From Pseudoroseicyclus tamaricis (GTDB lineage: Bacteria > Pseudomonadota > Alphaproteobacteria > Rhodobacterales > Rhodobacteraceae), in contig NZ_JAAFYS010000001.1 of NCBI RefSeq assembly GCF_012070395.1, positions 1,094,001 through 1,158,000 on the forward strand: 64,000 nucleotides of DNA, read 5' to 3'. Both the position numbers and the translations under genes were made by a program. Below the pieces are notes generated by a model. It ran no database searches. It saw only the letters and a list, made by a program, of their open reading frames with translations, and was not told where the DNA came from. Shown in pieces: positions 12,555 through 20,900 of this stretch (the first letter of the stretch is position 1; each line of letters opens with the position of its first letter).

Positions 12555-14854
12555 TGCTTCCCACCGCCACCTACCGCCTGCAATTCCGCCAAGGGATGGA
12601 TTTCGACCGCGCCGCAGGGCTCGTCCCCTATCTGGCGGACCTCGGCGTCTCGCATCTCTATGCCTCGCCGCTCTTCACCGCCGCGCCGGGCTCCACCCAC
12701 GGCTACGACGTCACCGACCCCGGCGAGATCGACCCGGGCCTCGGCGGCATCGAGGGGCTGCGCCGGCTCTCGGCGGCGTTGAAGGAGAAGGGCCTTGGCC
12801 TGATCCTCGACATCGTGCCGAACCACATGGCCTTTTCCGTCGACACGCGGTGGCTGCGCGACGTGCTGCGCAAGGGCGCCGAGAGCGCCTATGCCGGCCA
12901 TTTCGACCTCGACCCGGCGGCCGCCCGCATCCGCCTGCCGTGGCTGCCGGCGCCCTTCGAGGAGGTCATCGGCTCCCTCTCCGTCAAGGATGCCGAGGAC
13001 GGCCCGGTACTCGACACCGGCGGCCTGCAGGTGCCGCTGAAGGAGACGCCCTCTCTGGAGGCCGCCCGCGGCGGTGACGCGGACGCGCTCCGCGCCCTGC
13101 ACGACGAGCAGCCCTGGCAGCTCGTCCACTGGCGCACGGAGAACGACATCCTCACCCACCGCCGCTTCTTCGCGGTGACCAGCCTCGTCGGGCTGAAGGT
13201 GGAGGACGATCCGGTCTTTGAGGACGTGCACCGCCTGCTCTTCGAGCTGGTGGACGAGGGCATCGTCAGCGGCATCCGCATCGACCATATAGACGGGCTG
13301 ACCGACCCGCAGGCTTATCTCGACAAGCTGCGCGCCCGCGTCGGCGACACGCCCGTCTGGGTGGAGAAGATCCTCTCCGGCACCGAGCGCATCCCCGGCG
13401 GCTGGCCGGTGCAGGGGACGACGGGCTACGTCGTCTCCCGCGCGCTCGGGCGCCTTTTGACCGACAAGGAGGGGCTGGAGCGCATCACGGAGGATTACCG
13501 CAGCGCCACCGGCCGCCTCGATGCGGCGGAGGAGGTGAATTACCGCGCCCGCCACCAGGTGATGACGCAGGACCTCGCCGCCGAGCTCTGGACGCTGCAC
13601 CGCCGCTTCTCGGAGGTAGCGGCGGACGACCCGGTGGGCCGCGAGTTCGGGCCGGAGACGCTGCGCTCCGCGCTCGTGGAGTTCATCGCCGCATTTCCGC
13701 GCTACCGCACCTACATGACGGCGGACCATATCTCCGAATCCGACAAGGCCCTCGTCCGCGCCACCGCTTCCCGCGCCGCGGCCCGCCTGATCGACCCCGG
13801 CGCGCTGCCCTTCCTCGCCGACGTTCTGACGCGTGCGACCCCCGAGACGGCGCGCTTCCGCCTGCGCCTGCAGCAGGTCACCGGCGCCGCCGTCGCCAAG
13901 AGCGCCGAGGATACCGCCTTCTACCGTGAGGTGCGCCTCCTCTCCGCCAACGAGGTGGGGGGTGAGCCGGATGACGACCCGCTCGGCATCGAGGGCTTCC
14001 ACCGCGCGATGGAGCGGCGGTCGGAGCATATGCCGCACGGGCTGTCGCTGACCTCCAGCCACGACACCAAGCGTAGCGAGGATGCCCGCGCCCGCATCGC
14101 CGCCATCACCTTCGAGCCGGAATGCTACGAGGCGTGGTTCCGCATCTGCCAGGGCTTCGCGCCCAAGAGGCTGAACCCGAACCTCGTCTGGTACGTCGCC
14201 CAGACCTTCCTCGCCATGGAGCCGGGGGACGGCGACATCGCCCAGCGGCTGGCGGACCACGTGGTCAAGGCGCTGCGCGAGGCGAAGTCGGAGAGCTTCT
14301 GGACGGCGCCGGACATCGAGCTGGAAGAGGCGGCGCAGAATTACGTCCGCCGGCTCGCCAGCCACTTCCCCAAGCACGCGCGGGAGGTGGATGCCATCGT
14401 CACCGCCGCCGACCGGATCTCGCTGATCCAGGCGGCGCTGCACCTGACCGTGCCCGGCATCCCCGACATCTACCAGGGCTGCGAGATCGCCAGCTACGCG
14501 CTGACCGACCCGGACAACCGCCGGGCGGTCGACTTCGACCTCTGCGAGAGGGCGCTGGCGGACCCATCTGTCCTGCCACGCAAGCTCGATCGCGAGAAGC
14601 TCAGCCTGACGCGGCGGATCCTCTGCCTGCGGCGGGAGGAGCCGGAGCTCTTCCTCCACGGCCATTACCACCGCCTGCCGGCCCCGCCGGGAATCTGCGC
14701 CTACGAGCGCCAGCGCGACGGCACGCACATGACCGTTGCCCTCGCCATCTCCGCCCCCCCGGGGCAGCTGGAGGAGGTGGTGCAGGCGAGCCGCTGCATA
14801 TGGCCGGAGAAGGTGGACAACTCGCCGGTGCGGATCGCCTTCAAACGGCCCTGA
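12551..14854 (+). CDS. treY: Maltooligosyl trehalose synthase
   Basis: 767 residues. TreY isomerises the reducing-end alpha-1,4 bond of malto-oligosaccharides into the alpha,alpha-1,1 bond of trehalose. It opens with the family signature PTATYRLQFRQGMDFDRAA and shows YASPLFTAAPGSTHGYDVTD, LDIVPNHMAFS, the nucleophile region GIRIDHIDGLTDP near 243-255, and a C-terminal PGIPDIYQGCE motif. It overlaps treZ by ATGA and is the last gene of the glgE operon; a strong terminator begins 14 bases after the stop. Together with treZ it closes a cycle with treS and glgE, because trehalose made from glucan can be turned back into glucan. Confidence 0.95.
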   Translation: MMLPTATYRLQFRQGMDFDRAAGLVPYLADLGVSHLYASPLFTAAPGSTHGYDVTDPGEIDPGLGGIEGLRRLSAALKEKGLGLILDIVPNHMAFSVDTRWLRDVLRKGAESAYAGHFDLDPAAARIRLPWLPAPFEEVIGSLSVKDAEDGPVLDTGGLQVPLKETPSLEAARGGDADALRALHDEQPWQLVHWRTENDILTHRRFFAVTSLVGLKVEDDPVFEDVHRLLFELVDEGIVSGIRIDHIDGLTDPQAYLDKLRARVGDTPVWVEKILSGTERIPGGWPVQGTTGYVVSRALGRLLTDKEGLERITEDYRSATGRLDAAEEVNYRARHQVMTQDLAAELWTLHRRFSEVAADDPVGREFGPETLRSALVEFIAAFPRYRTYMTADHISESDKALVRATASRAAARLIDPGALPFLADVLTRATPETARFRLRLQQVTGAAVAKSAEDTAFYREVRLLSANEVGGEPDDDPLGIEGFHRAMERRSEHMPHGLSLTSSHDTKRSEDARARIAAITFEPECYEAWFRICQGFAPKRLNPNLVWYVAQTFLAMEPGDGDIAQRLADHVVKALREAKSESFWTAPDIELEEAAQNYVRRLASHFPKHAREVDAIVTAADRISLIQAALHLTVPGIPDIYQGCEIASYALTDPDNRRAVDFDLCERALADPSVLPRKLDREKLSLTRRILCLRREEPELFLHGHYHRLPAPPGICAYERQRDGTHMTVALAISAPPGQLEEVVQASRCIWPEKVDNSPVRIAFKRP

Positions 14855-14868
14855 GCCAACGGCCTGAT

Positions 14869-14908
14869 GCGGCGCCCGGGAGAGATCCCGGGCGCCGCTT
14901 TCTCGTTT
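14869..14908 (+). terminator. Rho-independent terminator of the glgE-treY operon
   Basis: A perfect 13-bp stem (left arm 14869-14881, right arm 14886-14898) with a GAGA loop is followed by TTTCTCGTTT. It lies directly after treY. The rest of the 14855-15174 gap shows no gene; it contains the promoter at 15115. Confidence 0.85.
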
Positions 14909-15114
14909 AGACATCAGCGCCAGCGGTTCCGCCGCGTAGAACTGAACGGGGTAGCCGTTCTGTCGACGGCCGAGCTGCGGGTGCGCTCGCAGAACGCCCG
15001 CGCGGCCGTAACCAGCTCTGTAGGGCGGCCCTTCTCCTCCTCCTCGGAACCGCCCGGGGAGGACCGTGACAGGGACGAAGCGAAACCAAGCCTCAGATGA
15101 TCGGGCCTGCGGTC

Positions 15115-15139
15115 GGAACAGGGCGGCGGCCCGTTCGTT
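15115..15139 (+). promoter_or_regulatory. EcfG-type general stress promoter before the SDR gene
   Basis: GGAAC (15115-15119), 16 bases, CGTT (15136-15139), exactly the consensus of EcfG/RpoE2 promoters in alphaproteobacteria. The -10 ends 35 bases before the ATG at 15175. The sigma assignment is inferred from the match and from four similar sites in this window. Confidence 0.7.
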
Positions 15140-15174
15140 CTGTCTTCAAGACTCATTCGGCAGGGAGACATGAC

Positions 15175-16032
15175 ATGAAAGACTATCCGACCCCCCCGTT
15201 CCCCGAGCAGACGCAGGACATGCCGGGCACCACCGACAAGATGGACCCGCGCCCCGACCACGGCGAGGAGAGCTACGAGGGCTCCGGCCGGCTCACCGGC
15301 ATGGCGGCGCTGATCACCGGCGGCGACAGCGGCATCGGCCGCGCGGTCGCGCTGGCCTATGCCCGCGAGGGCGCCGACGTGATCATCTCCTACCTCGAGG
15401 AGGACGACGAGGCGGCCGAGACGCGCCATCTGGTCGAGGAGGCGGGGCGCCGCTGCTACATCGTGCCCGGCAACATCGCCGATGCCGACCATTGCCGCGC
15501 CCTCGTGCGCGAGGCGATGGAGGCCTTCGGGCGGCTCGACATCCTCGTCAACAACGCCGCCCATCAGGCAACGTTCGACTCGCTCCTCGATATCCCGGAC
15601 GAGGAGTGGGAGAACACCTTCGCCATCAACATCCACGCCATGTTCTACCTCTGCAAGGCGGCGCTCGGCGTGATGAAGCCCGGCTCCAGCATCATCAACA
15701 CGGCGTCGATCAACTCCGACAAGCCGAGCCCGGGGCTCATCGCCTATGCGGCGACCAAGGGGGCGATCCAGAACTTCACCAACGGGCTCGCCCAGCTCGT
15801 CGCCGACAAGGGCGTGCGGGTGAACTGCGTGGCGCCCGGCCCGGTGTGGACGCCGCTGATCCCCTCTACCATGCCCGGCGAGACCGTCTCGCATTTCGGC
15901 GAGCAGAGCCCGATGAAGCGCCCGGCCCAGCCGGCGGAGCTGGCCTCCGCCTACGTCATGCTGGCCGATCCGCGCTCCAGCTACACCTCCGGCGCCACCA
16001 TCGCGGTGACCGGCGGCATCCCGATGATGTAA
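15175..16032 (+). CDS. SDR family oxidoreductase, stress-type (YghA/YdaD-like)
   Basis: 285 residues of a classical short-chain dehydrogenase with the extended N-terminal tail (YPTPPFPEQTQDMPG and RPDHGEESYEGSGRL) typical of the YghA and YdaD/general-stress-protein-39 group. The Rossmann motif is ALITGGDSGIGRA, the NNAA motif is ILVNNAAHQ, the catalytic serine lies in IINTASINS and the active-site pair is YAATK; the C-terminus is SGATIAVTGGIPMM. The substrate is unknown. The ATG at 15175 follows GGGAGA; an earlier in-frame start at 15097 would place the promoter inside the gene. The gene sits behind an EcfG-type promoter, consistent with the stress role of related proteins. Confidence 0.88.
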   Translation: MKDYPTPPFPEQTQDMPGTTDKMDPRPDHGEESYEGSGRLTGMAALITGGDSGIGRAVALAYAREGADVIISYLEEDDEAAETRHLVEEAGRRCYIVPGNIADADHCRALVREAMEAFGRLDILVNNAAHQATFDSLLDIPDEEWENTFAINIHAMFYLCKAALGVMKPGSSIINTASINSDKPSPGLIAYAATKGAIQNFTNGLAQLVADKGVRVNCVAPGPVWTPLIPSTMPGETVSHFGEQSPMKRPAQPAELASAYVMLADPRSSYTSGATIAVTGGIPMM

Positions 16033-16053
16033 GCACCCCCCCGGGCGGCGGCA

Positions 16054-16078
16054 GGAACCCTCCGCCGCCCGGGCCGTT
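16054..16078 (+). promoter_or_regulatory. EcfG-type promoter before the disulfide oxidoreductase gene
   Basis: GGAAC (16054-16058), 16 bases, CGTT (16075-16078), ending 30 bases before the ATG at 16109. It overlaps an 11-bp inverted repeat (16041-16051 with 16062-16072) that could act as terminator of the SDR gene, so SDR termination and downstream initiation share the same DNA. The stem lacks a T-run, so its terminator role is weak. Confidence 0.6.
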
Positions 16079-16108
16079 GGCCCTGCACCTATGGAGCGGA
16101 GGCATGGC

Positions 16109-17509
16109 ATGGCACGGCATGAGGCGGATGTGGCGATCATCGGCGCGGGGACGGCGGGGCTCGCCGCCTGGCGCGCCGCCACGGAGACAGGGGCGCGCGC
16201 CCTGCTGATCGACCCCGCCTTCCGCGGCACCACCTGCGCCTATGCCGGCTGCATGCCCTCCAAGGCGCTGATCGCGGCGGCCGACAAGGCCGAGGCGGCG
16301 CGCAGCGCGATGGACTTCGGCATCCATACCGAGGTGCGCATCGACGGGGTCGGCGTAATGGCCCGCGTCCGCCACCTGCGCGACGGGTTCGTCGCCGGCG
16401 TGCGGCAGACCATCTCCGAGATCCCTGAAGACGCGCGCCTGACGGCCCGCGCCCGCTTCACCGGCCCCGCCGAGCTGTCGCTCGACACCGGCGACAGTAT
16501 CTCGGCGCGCGCCATCGTCATCGCCGCCGGCGCGTCCCCCGCCGTGCCGCCGCCCTTCGAGCCGGTGCAGGACAAGGTGCTGACCACGGAGAGCCTCTTC
16601 GAGCTGAAGACGCTCCCGGACTCGCTCGGCGTCATCGGTGCCGGCCCGGTGGGGCTGGAGCTGGCGCAGGCGCTCTCCCGCCTCGGCGTGCGCGTCGAGC
16701 TCTTCGACGGCGGAGAGGCGCTGGCCGGGATGCCCGGCCCGGAATCGGAGGCGCTGAAGGGTGAGCTGGGCTTCCCCCTCCACCTCGGCACCAAGCCGCA
16801 GGCGGAGCCGGCGGAGGGCGGCGTGCGCCTCTTCTGGGAGGGCGGCGAGACGGAGGTGGCGCAGCTTCTCGTCGCCGCCGGCCGGCCGCCGAACCTCGAG
16901 CCGCTGGAGCTGGAGGCGGCGGGGCTGGAGCTGCAGGAGAGCGGCGTGCCCCGCCACGACCCGGACACGATGCAATGCGGCGACGCGCCCCTCTTCCTCG
17001 CCGGCGATGTCTCTGGCGCTCGCCCGGTGCTGCACGAAGCCTCCGCCGAGGGGCGCCTCGCTGGCCACAACGCCGCCTGCTTCCCCGATGTCGAGACAGC
17101 GCGTCGCAAGGTGAGCATGGCGATCACCTTCACGAGGCCCGAGGCGGCGCTGATCGGGGAGGTGCCGGAGGACGGCGCGGAGGGCATCGTCACCGGCTGC
17201 GTCGACTACGCGCAGCAGGGCCGGGCCCGGGTCATGGGCGCGGCGGCGGGGCTGGTGCGCATCTACGCGCGTGCGTCTGACGGGAAGCTCGTCGGTGCGA
17301 GCCTCTGCGCGCCGGGGGCCGAGCATCTCGCCCACCTGCTGGCGTGGTCCATCGAAGGCGGGCGGACGGCGCAGGAGTTGCTGGACCTGCCGGTCTACCA
17401 CCCGACGCTGGAGGAGGGGCTGCAGACGGCCCTGCGGGACATCTGCCAGCAGATCTCCGCCCCGAAGCCGTGGCACCGGGACGACGCGGATTTGCCGGGC
17501 TCCCGCTAA
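16109..17509 (+). CDS. Dihydrolipoyl dehydrogenase-like pyridine nucleotide-disulfide oxidoreductase
   Basis: 466 residues. FAD binds at VAIIGAGTAGLAA; the redox disulfide is CAYAGC in TTCAYAGCMPSKAL (the C-x4-C of lipoamide dehydrogenases); the NAD(P) motif is GVIGAGPVGLELAQ; and the second FAD motif is LFLAGDVSG. The dimerisation domain ends with YHPTLEEGLQ, which supplies the catalytic His-Glu pair. All residues for a working disulfide oxidoreductase are present. However, no lipoyl or E2 gene is nearby, so the partner is unknown; it may belong to a stress-specific thiol system. The start at 16109 is preferred over 16091 because GGAGG lies six bases before it. It sits behind an EcfG-type promoter and converges with the receiver gene. 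Confidence 0.82.
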   Translation: MARHEADVAIIGAGTAGLAAWRAATETGARALLIDPAFRGTTCAYAGCMPSKALIAAADKAEAARSAMDFGIHTEVRIDGVGVMARVRHLRDGFVAGVRQTISEIPEDARLTARARFTGPAELSLDTGDSISARAIVIAAGASPAVPPPFEPVQDKVLTTESLFELKTLPDSLGVIGAGPVGLELAQALSRLGVRVELFDGGEALAGMPGPESEALKGELGFPLHLGTKPQAEPAEGGVRLFWEGGETEVAQLLVAAGRPPNLEPLELEAAGLELQESGVPRHDPDTMQCGDAPLFLAGDVSGARPVLHEASAEGRLAGHNAACFPDVETARRKVSMAITFTRPEAALIGEVPEDGAEGIVTGCVDYAQQGRARVMGAAAGLVRIYARASDGKLVGASLCAPGAEHLAHLLAWSIEGGRTAQELLDLPVYHPTLEEGLQTALRDICQQISAPKPWHRDDADLPGSR

Positions 17510-17557
17510 ACGCGGCCCGGCGTCAGATCTCCAAGAAAATGAAAATAGGGGAGGACC

Positions 17558-17902
17558 TCAGGCCTCGCCGCCCAGCAGCTTGGCCAGCGTCTGGCGCAGC
17601 TGCACCTCGCTGACCGGCTTGCGCAGGTTGGGCGCTTGCTGGAAGCGCTCCTGATCGGCGTAGCGGGACGAGTTGTAGCCGGTGAGGAAGAGGTAGGGCG
17701 TGCCCGCTTCCGACAGCCTCTCAGCGATGGAGAGCGAGGTCGCCCCGTTGCCGAGGTTCACGTCGAGGATGGCGATGTCGGGCTGAAAGACGTCGATGGC
17801 CCCGATGGCCTCGCTCGGCGTCGAATGCGGGCCGTCGGCGACGTACCCCCATTCCTCCAGCGTCATGACGAGATCCATTCCGATCAGAATTTCGTCTTCC
17901 AC
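17558..17902 (-). CDS. Single-domain response regulator (start uncertain)
   Basis: At least 114 residues of a receiver domain with no output domain. The acidic pair is ED in VVEDE, the phosphoryl aspartate is in IAILDVNLG, the conserved threonine in LFLTGY and the lysine in LRKPVS, so it should be phosphorylatable. The coordinates use the GTG at 17902, but this cuts the first beta strand: the reading frame continues upstream as KILVV, and up to a stop inside the kinase gene it contains no ATG, GTG or TTG. Candidate starts are CTG at 17968 or ATT codons. It follows the HWE kinase on the same strand and is its likely partner, relaying phosphate to another protein. Confidence 0.8.
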   Translation of the reverse strand: MEDEILIGMDLVMTLEEWGYVADGPHSTPSEAIGAIDVFQPDIAILDVNLGNGATSLSIAERLSEAGTPYLFLTGYNSSRYADQERFQQAPNLRKPVSEVQLRQTLAKLLGGEA

Positions 17903-17960
17903 AACGAGAATCTTGGACCCGTCGCCCGCGACAGTCGGCGCCGGGCCTGTCTCGACACTT

Positions 17961-20900
17961 TTACTCAGAGAGGGAATCTGCAGTCTCCGCCTTCGTTATC
18001 GTGCATTTCAGGCCGTCTTTGAGGTAGTCAACGCGGATGTCGGCCTTCAGTTCCCGCTTCAGAAGCGTGCCGATGAGGAAGGAGCCGAAGCCGAGGTGCT
18101 CGGGCTCCTCCACCGGCGGGCCACCCTGCTCGCGCCACTCGATCCGGCTGAAGCTGTCCCCCTCCGCCTCCACCTCCAGCTCGACGGAGCCGCCATGGCT
18201 GGTGAAGGCGCCGTACTTGGCGGCGTTGGTGGCCAGCTCGTGCAGCGCAAGGCCGAGGGACAGCGCGGTGCCTGGGGAGAGGTGGATGTTGTCGCCCTCG
18301 TAGCGGAAGCGCCCGCCGTCCTCGCCGACGTAAGGCGCGACCTCGGCCGCGACCAGCTCTCTCAGCGTCTGCCCGCGCCAGTCCCCCGCCGTCAGCGCGT
18401 CATGGGTGCGGGAGATGGCGGCGAGCCGCGCGAGCAGGCTGCTCGCCATCTCCTCCTTGCTGCGCGACATGCGGGCGGTGAAGCGGGCGATGGATTGCAC
18501 GGTGGCGAGGATGTTCTTCACCCGGTGCTCCAGCTCGGCGAGGAGCACGTCCTTGCGCTCGACCGCATGCACCCGCTCGGTGATGTCGATGGCGGAGGCG
18601 ACCAGCTCCGTCACCGTGCCATCGTCGGCGACGATGGGCACGAGCTGGAAATCGATGATCATCGACTCGCCGCCCTCGATGCGCACGGGCACGTCGTAGC
18701 GCACGCTCTCTCCGGCGCAGGCGGCGGCCACCGCCTCCTTCAGGCGGTCCTGGGATTCCTCGTTGAAACTCCACCAGAAGGTGTCCCAGAACTTGCGGCC
18801 GATGACGTCGTCGCGGGTCACGCCGCCCCGCTCCAGCGCGGCGACGTTTACCTCCAGGAGCGTGCCGTCGTTGGAGAGCAGGCCCACGTAGGCGGCGAGG
18901 CTGTCCTGGATGCGCTGCAGGCGCTGGCGATGGCGATCGTCCCGCTCCTGCGCCAGCGCCTGGTCGGTGACGTCGAGCGAGAAGGAGATGATGCCGACGA
19001 CATTGCCCGACGGGTCGAACCACGGTTCCAGCACGTTGCGGTAGACGGAGCGCTCGCCGCTTTCGGCCCGGTCGCCCAGCAGCGCGTCAAGCCGCTGCTC
19101 GTCGCTCGCCTCGCCGGTGGCGAAGACGCGGGCGATCCGCTCCATCAGGGGAGAGCCGATCAGCTCCGGCATCGCCTCGCTGATGGGCTTGCCGAGGATG
19201 TCGCGCTCGGCGACCTCGAACTGGTTGCGCGGGTTGGAGTAGGTGGTGACGAACTCCGGCCCCTCGTGCATCGAGATGGCCACGGGCGCCTGGTCGAAGA
19301 TGCGGCGCATCCGCGCCTCGCTCTCGAAGACCTGCCGCTCCAGCGCCCGCTGCTCCGTGATGTCCTGCACGCAGCAGCCCACGGCGAAGATCTCGCCGCC
19401 GGCGCGGACGGGGTAGAAGTCGCAGAGCCACTCGCGCGTCACGCCGGGGTGGGAGGCTGTTTGCCCCACCACACTTAGGCCGAGCACGGGTTCGCCCGTC
19501 TCGAAGACCTGCCGCTGCAGGGGGGCGACGATCTCGTGGACCTCGGGGATCAGCTCGGACTGGAGCCGCCCGATATGCTCCTCCACCGGGAAGCCGTTTA
19601 TCTCCGCCAGGCGGGTGTTGATGCGGAGCCAGCGCAGCTCCCGGTCGACGAGGTTGAGACCGATGGGCGTGGAATCGTAGAGCGTCTCCAGCTCGGCATA
19701 TTGCTCGCGCAGGACCCGGGCATTCTCCTCCAGCTGCCGCTCGTGGCGCTTGCGCGAGGTGACGTCGACAAAGGTGATGACCACCCCGTCGAGCCGGTTG
19801 TCGACCGTGCGGTAGGGGCGCACGCGGGTGTGGAACGTCTCCCCGGTCGCCGGCACCATCAGCTCTCGCTCGACGGGCTGTAGGGTGCGCAGCACCTGCG
19901 CGGCATCTTCGCGCAGCGCCGGGTATTCCACCTTGCTGGCCAGATCGTGGATCGAGCGGCCGATGTCGCGCTCCTGCACGCCGAAGAGGCGGGCCAGCTC
20001 GGGCGTGAAGAGGCGCACGCAATCGTTCTGGTCGATGAACAGCGTCGCGATGGCCGTGCTTTCCAGCAGGTTCTTGAGGTCGGAGTTGGCGCGGCCGAGC
20101 TGGCGGTTGTTCTCGCTGAGCTCGGCGTTGATCGTCTCCAGCTCCTCGTTGATCGACTGCAGCTCCTCGCGGCTTGTCTCCAGCTCCTCGTTGGAGCTTT
20201 GCAGCTCCTCGTTCATCGACAGAAGCTCTTCGTTGGTCGAGCGCAGCTCCTGCTCGGTCGTCTCGTATTCGTGCTGCAGCGTCGTGAGCCGCTTGCGGGT
20301 GAGGGCCAGCTCGCGCTCGTAGCCGCGGTTGAGCGCGCCTTGCCCCTCGACCGACGTCACCTCCGCCAGGTCGCGCGGGCGCACCTCGTGCAGGGTGAGG
20401 AGCAGCAGGTCGCTCTCCTCGCCGAAGGGGCGGGCGGTGAGATCGTAGAGCCGCGTCTTGCCGTCGATCTCCACGACGATGTTGCGCACTTCGGCGGGGG
20501 ACTGGTTCTCCCGCGCCTCGCCGAGGATGGAATGTGCGGGCAGGCGCAGCTCCTGCACGAGGTAATCGTCGATCGCTGTGCCGACGGCGCCGCGGGTGGG
20601 GCGCACCATCGCCGTCATCCCCTCGGAGAGGTAGACGACCTCGTCATGCCGGTTGATCGCCGCGAAGGGCGGGGCGGAATGGGTGAGGAAGGCCTGCTCG
20701 GCCTGCTGCTCGATGCCGTTGCGGGCGGAGGAGGAGTCCATCCGCGGCGGCTCATGCGCTTGCGGCATCGCGGCGCGCGGAGAGGCGGCGCGGCCGCTGA
20801 TGGCGGAGAAGCCGGCGGCCGTCTCGTCATTGCGGCAGAAGATGCGGGCGTTGCGATCGATAGTGGAGAAGAAGCGCTCCTGCCGGCCCAGCGATTCCGA

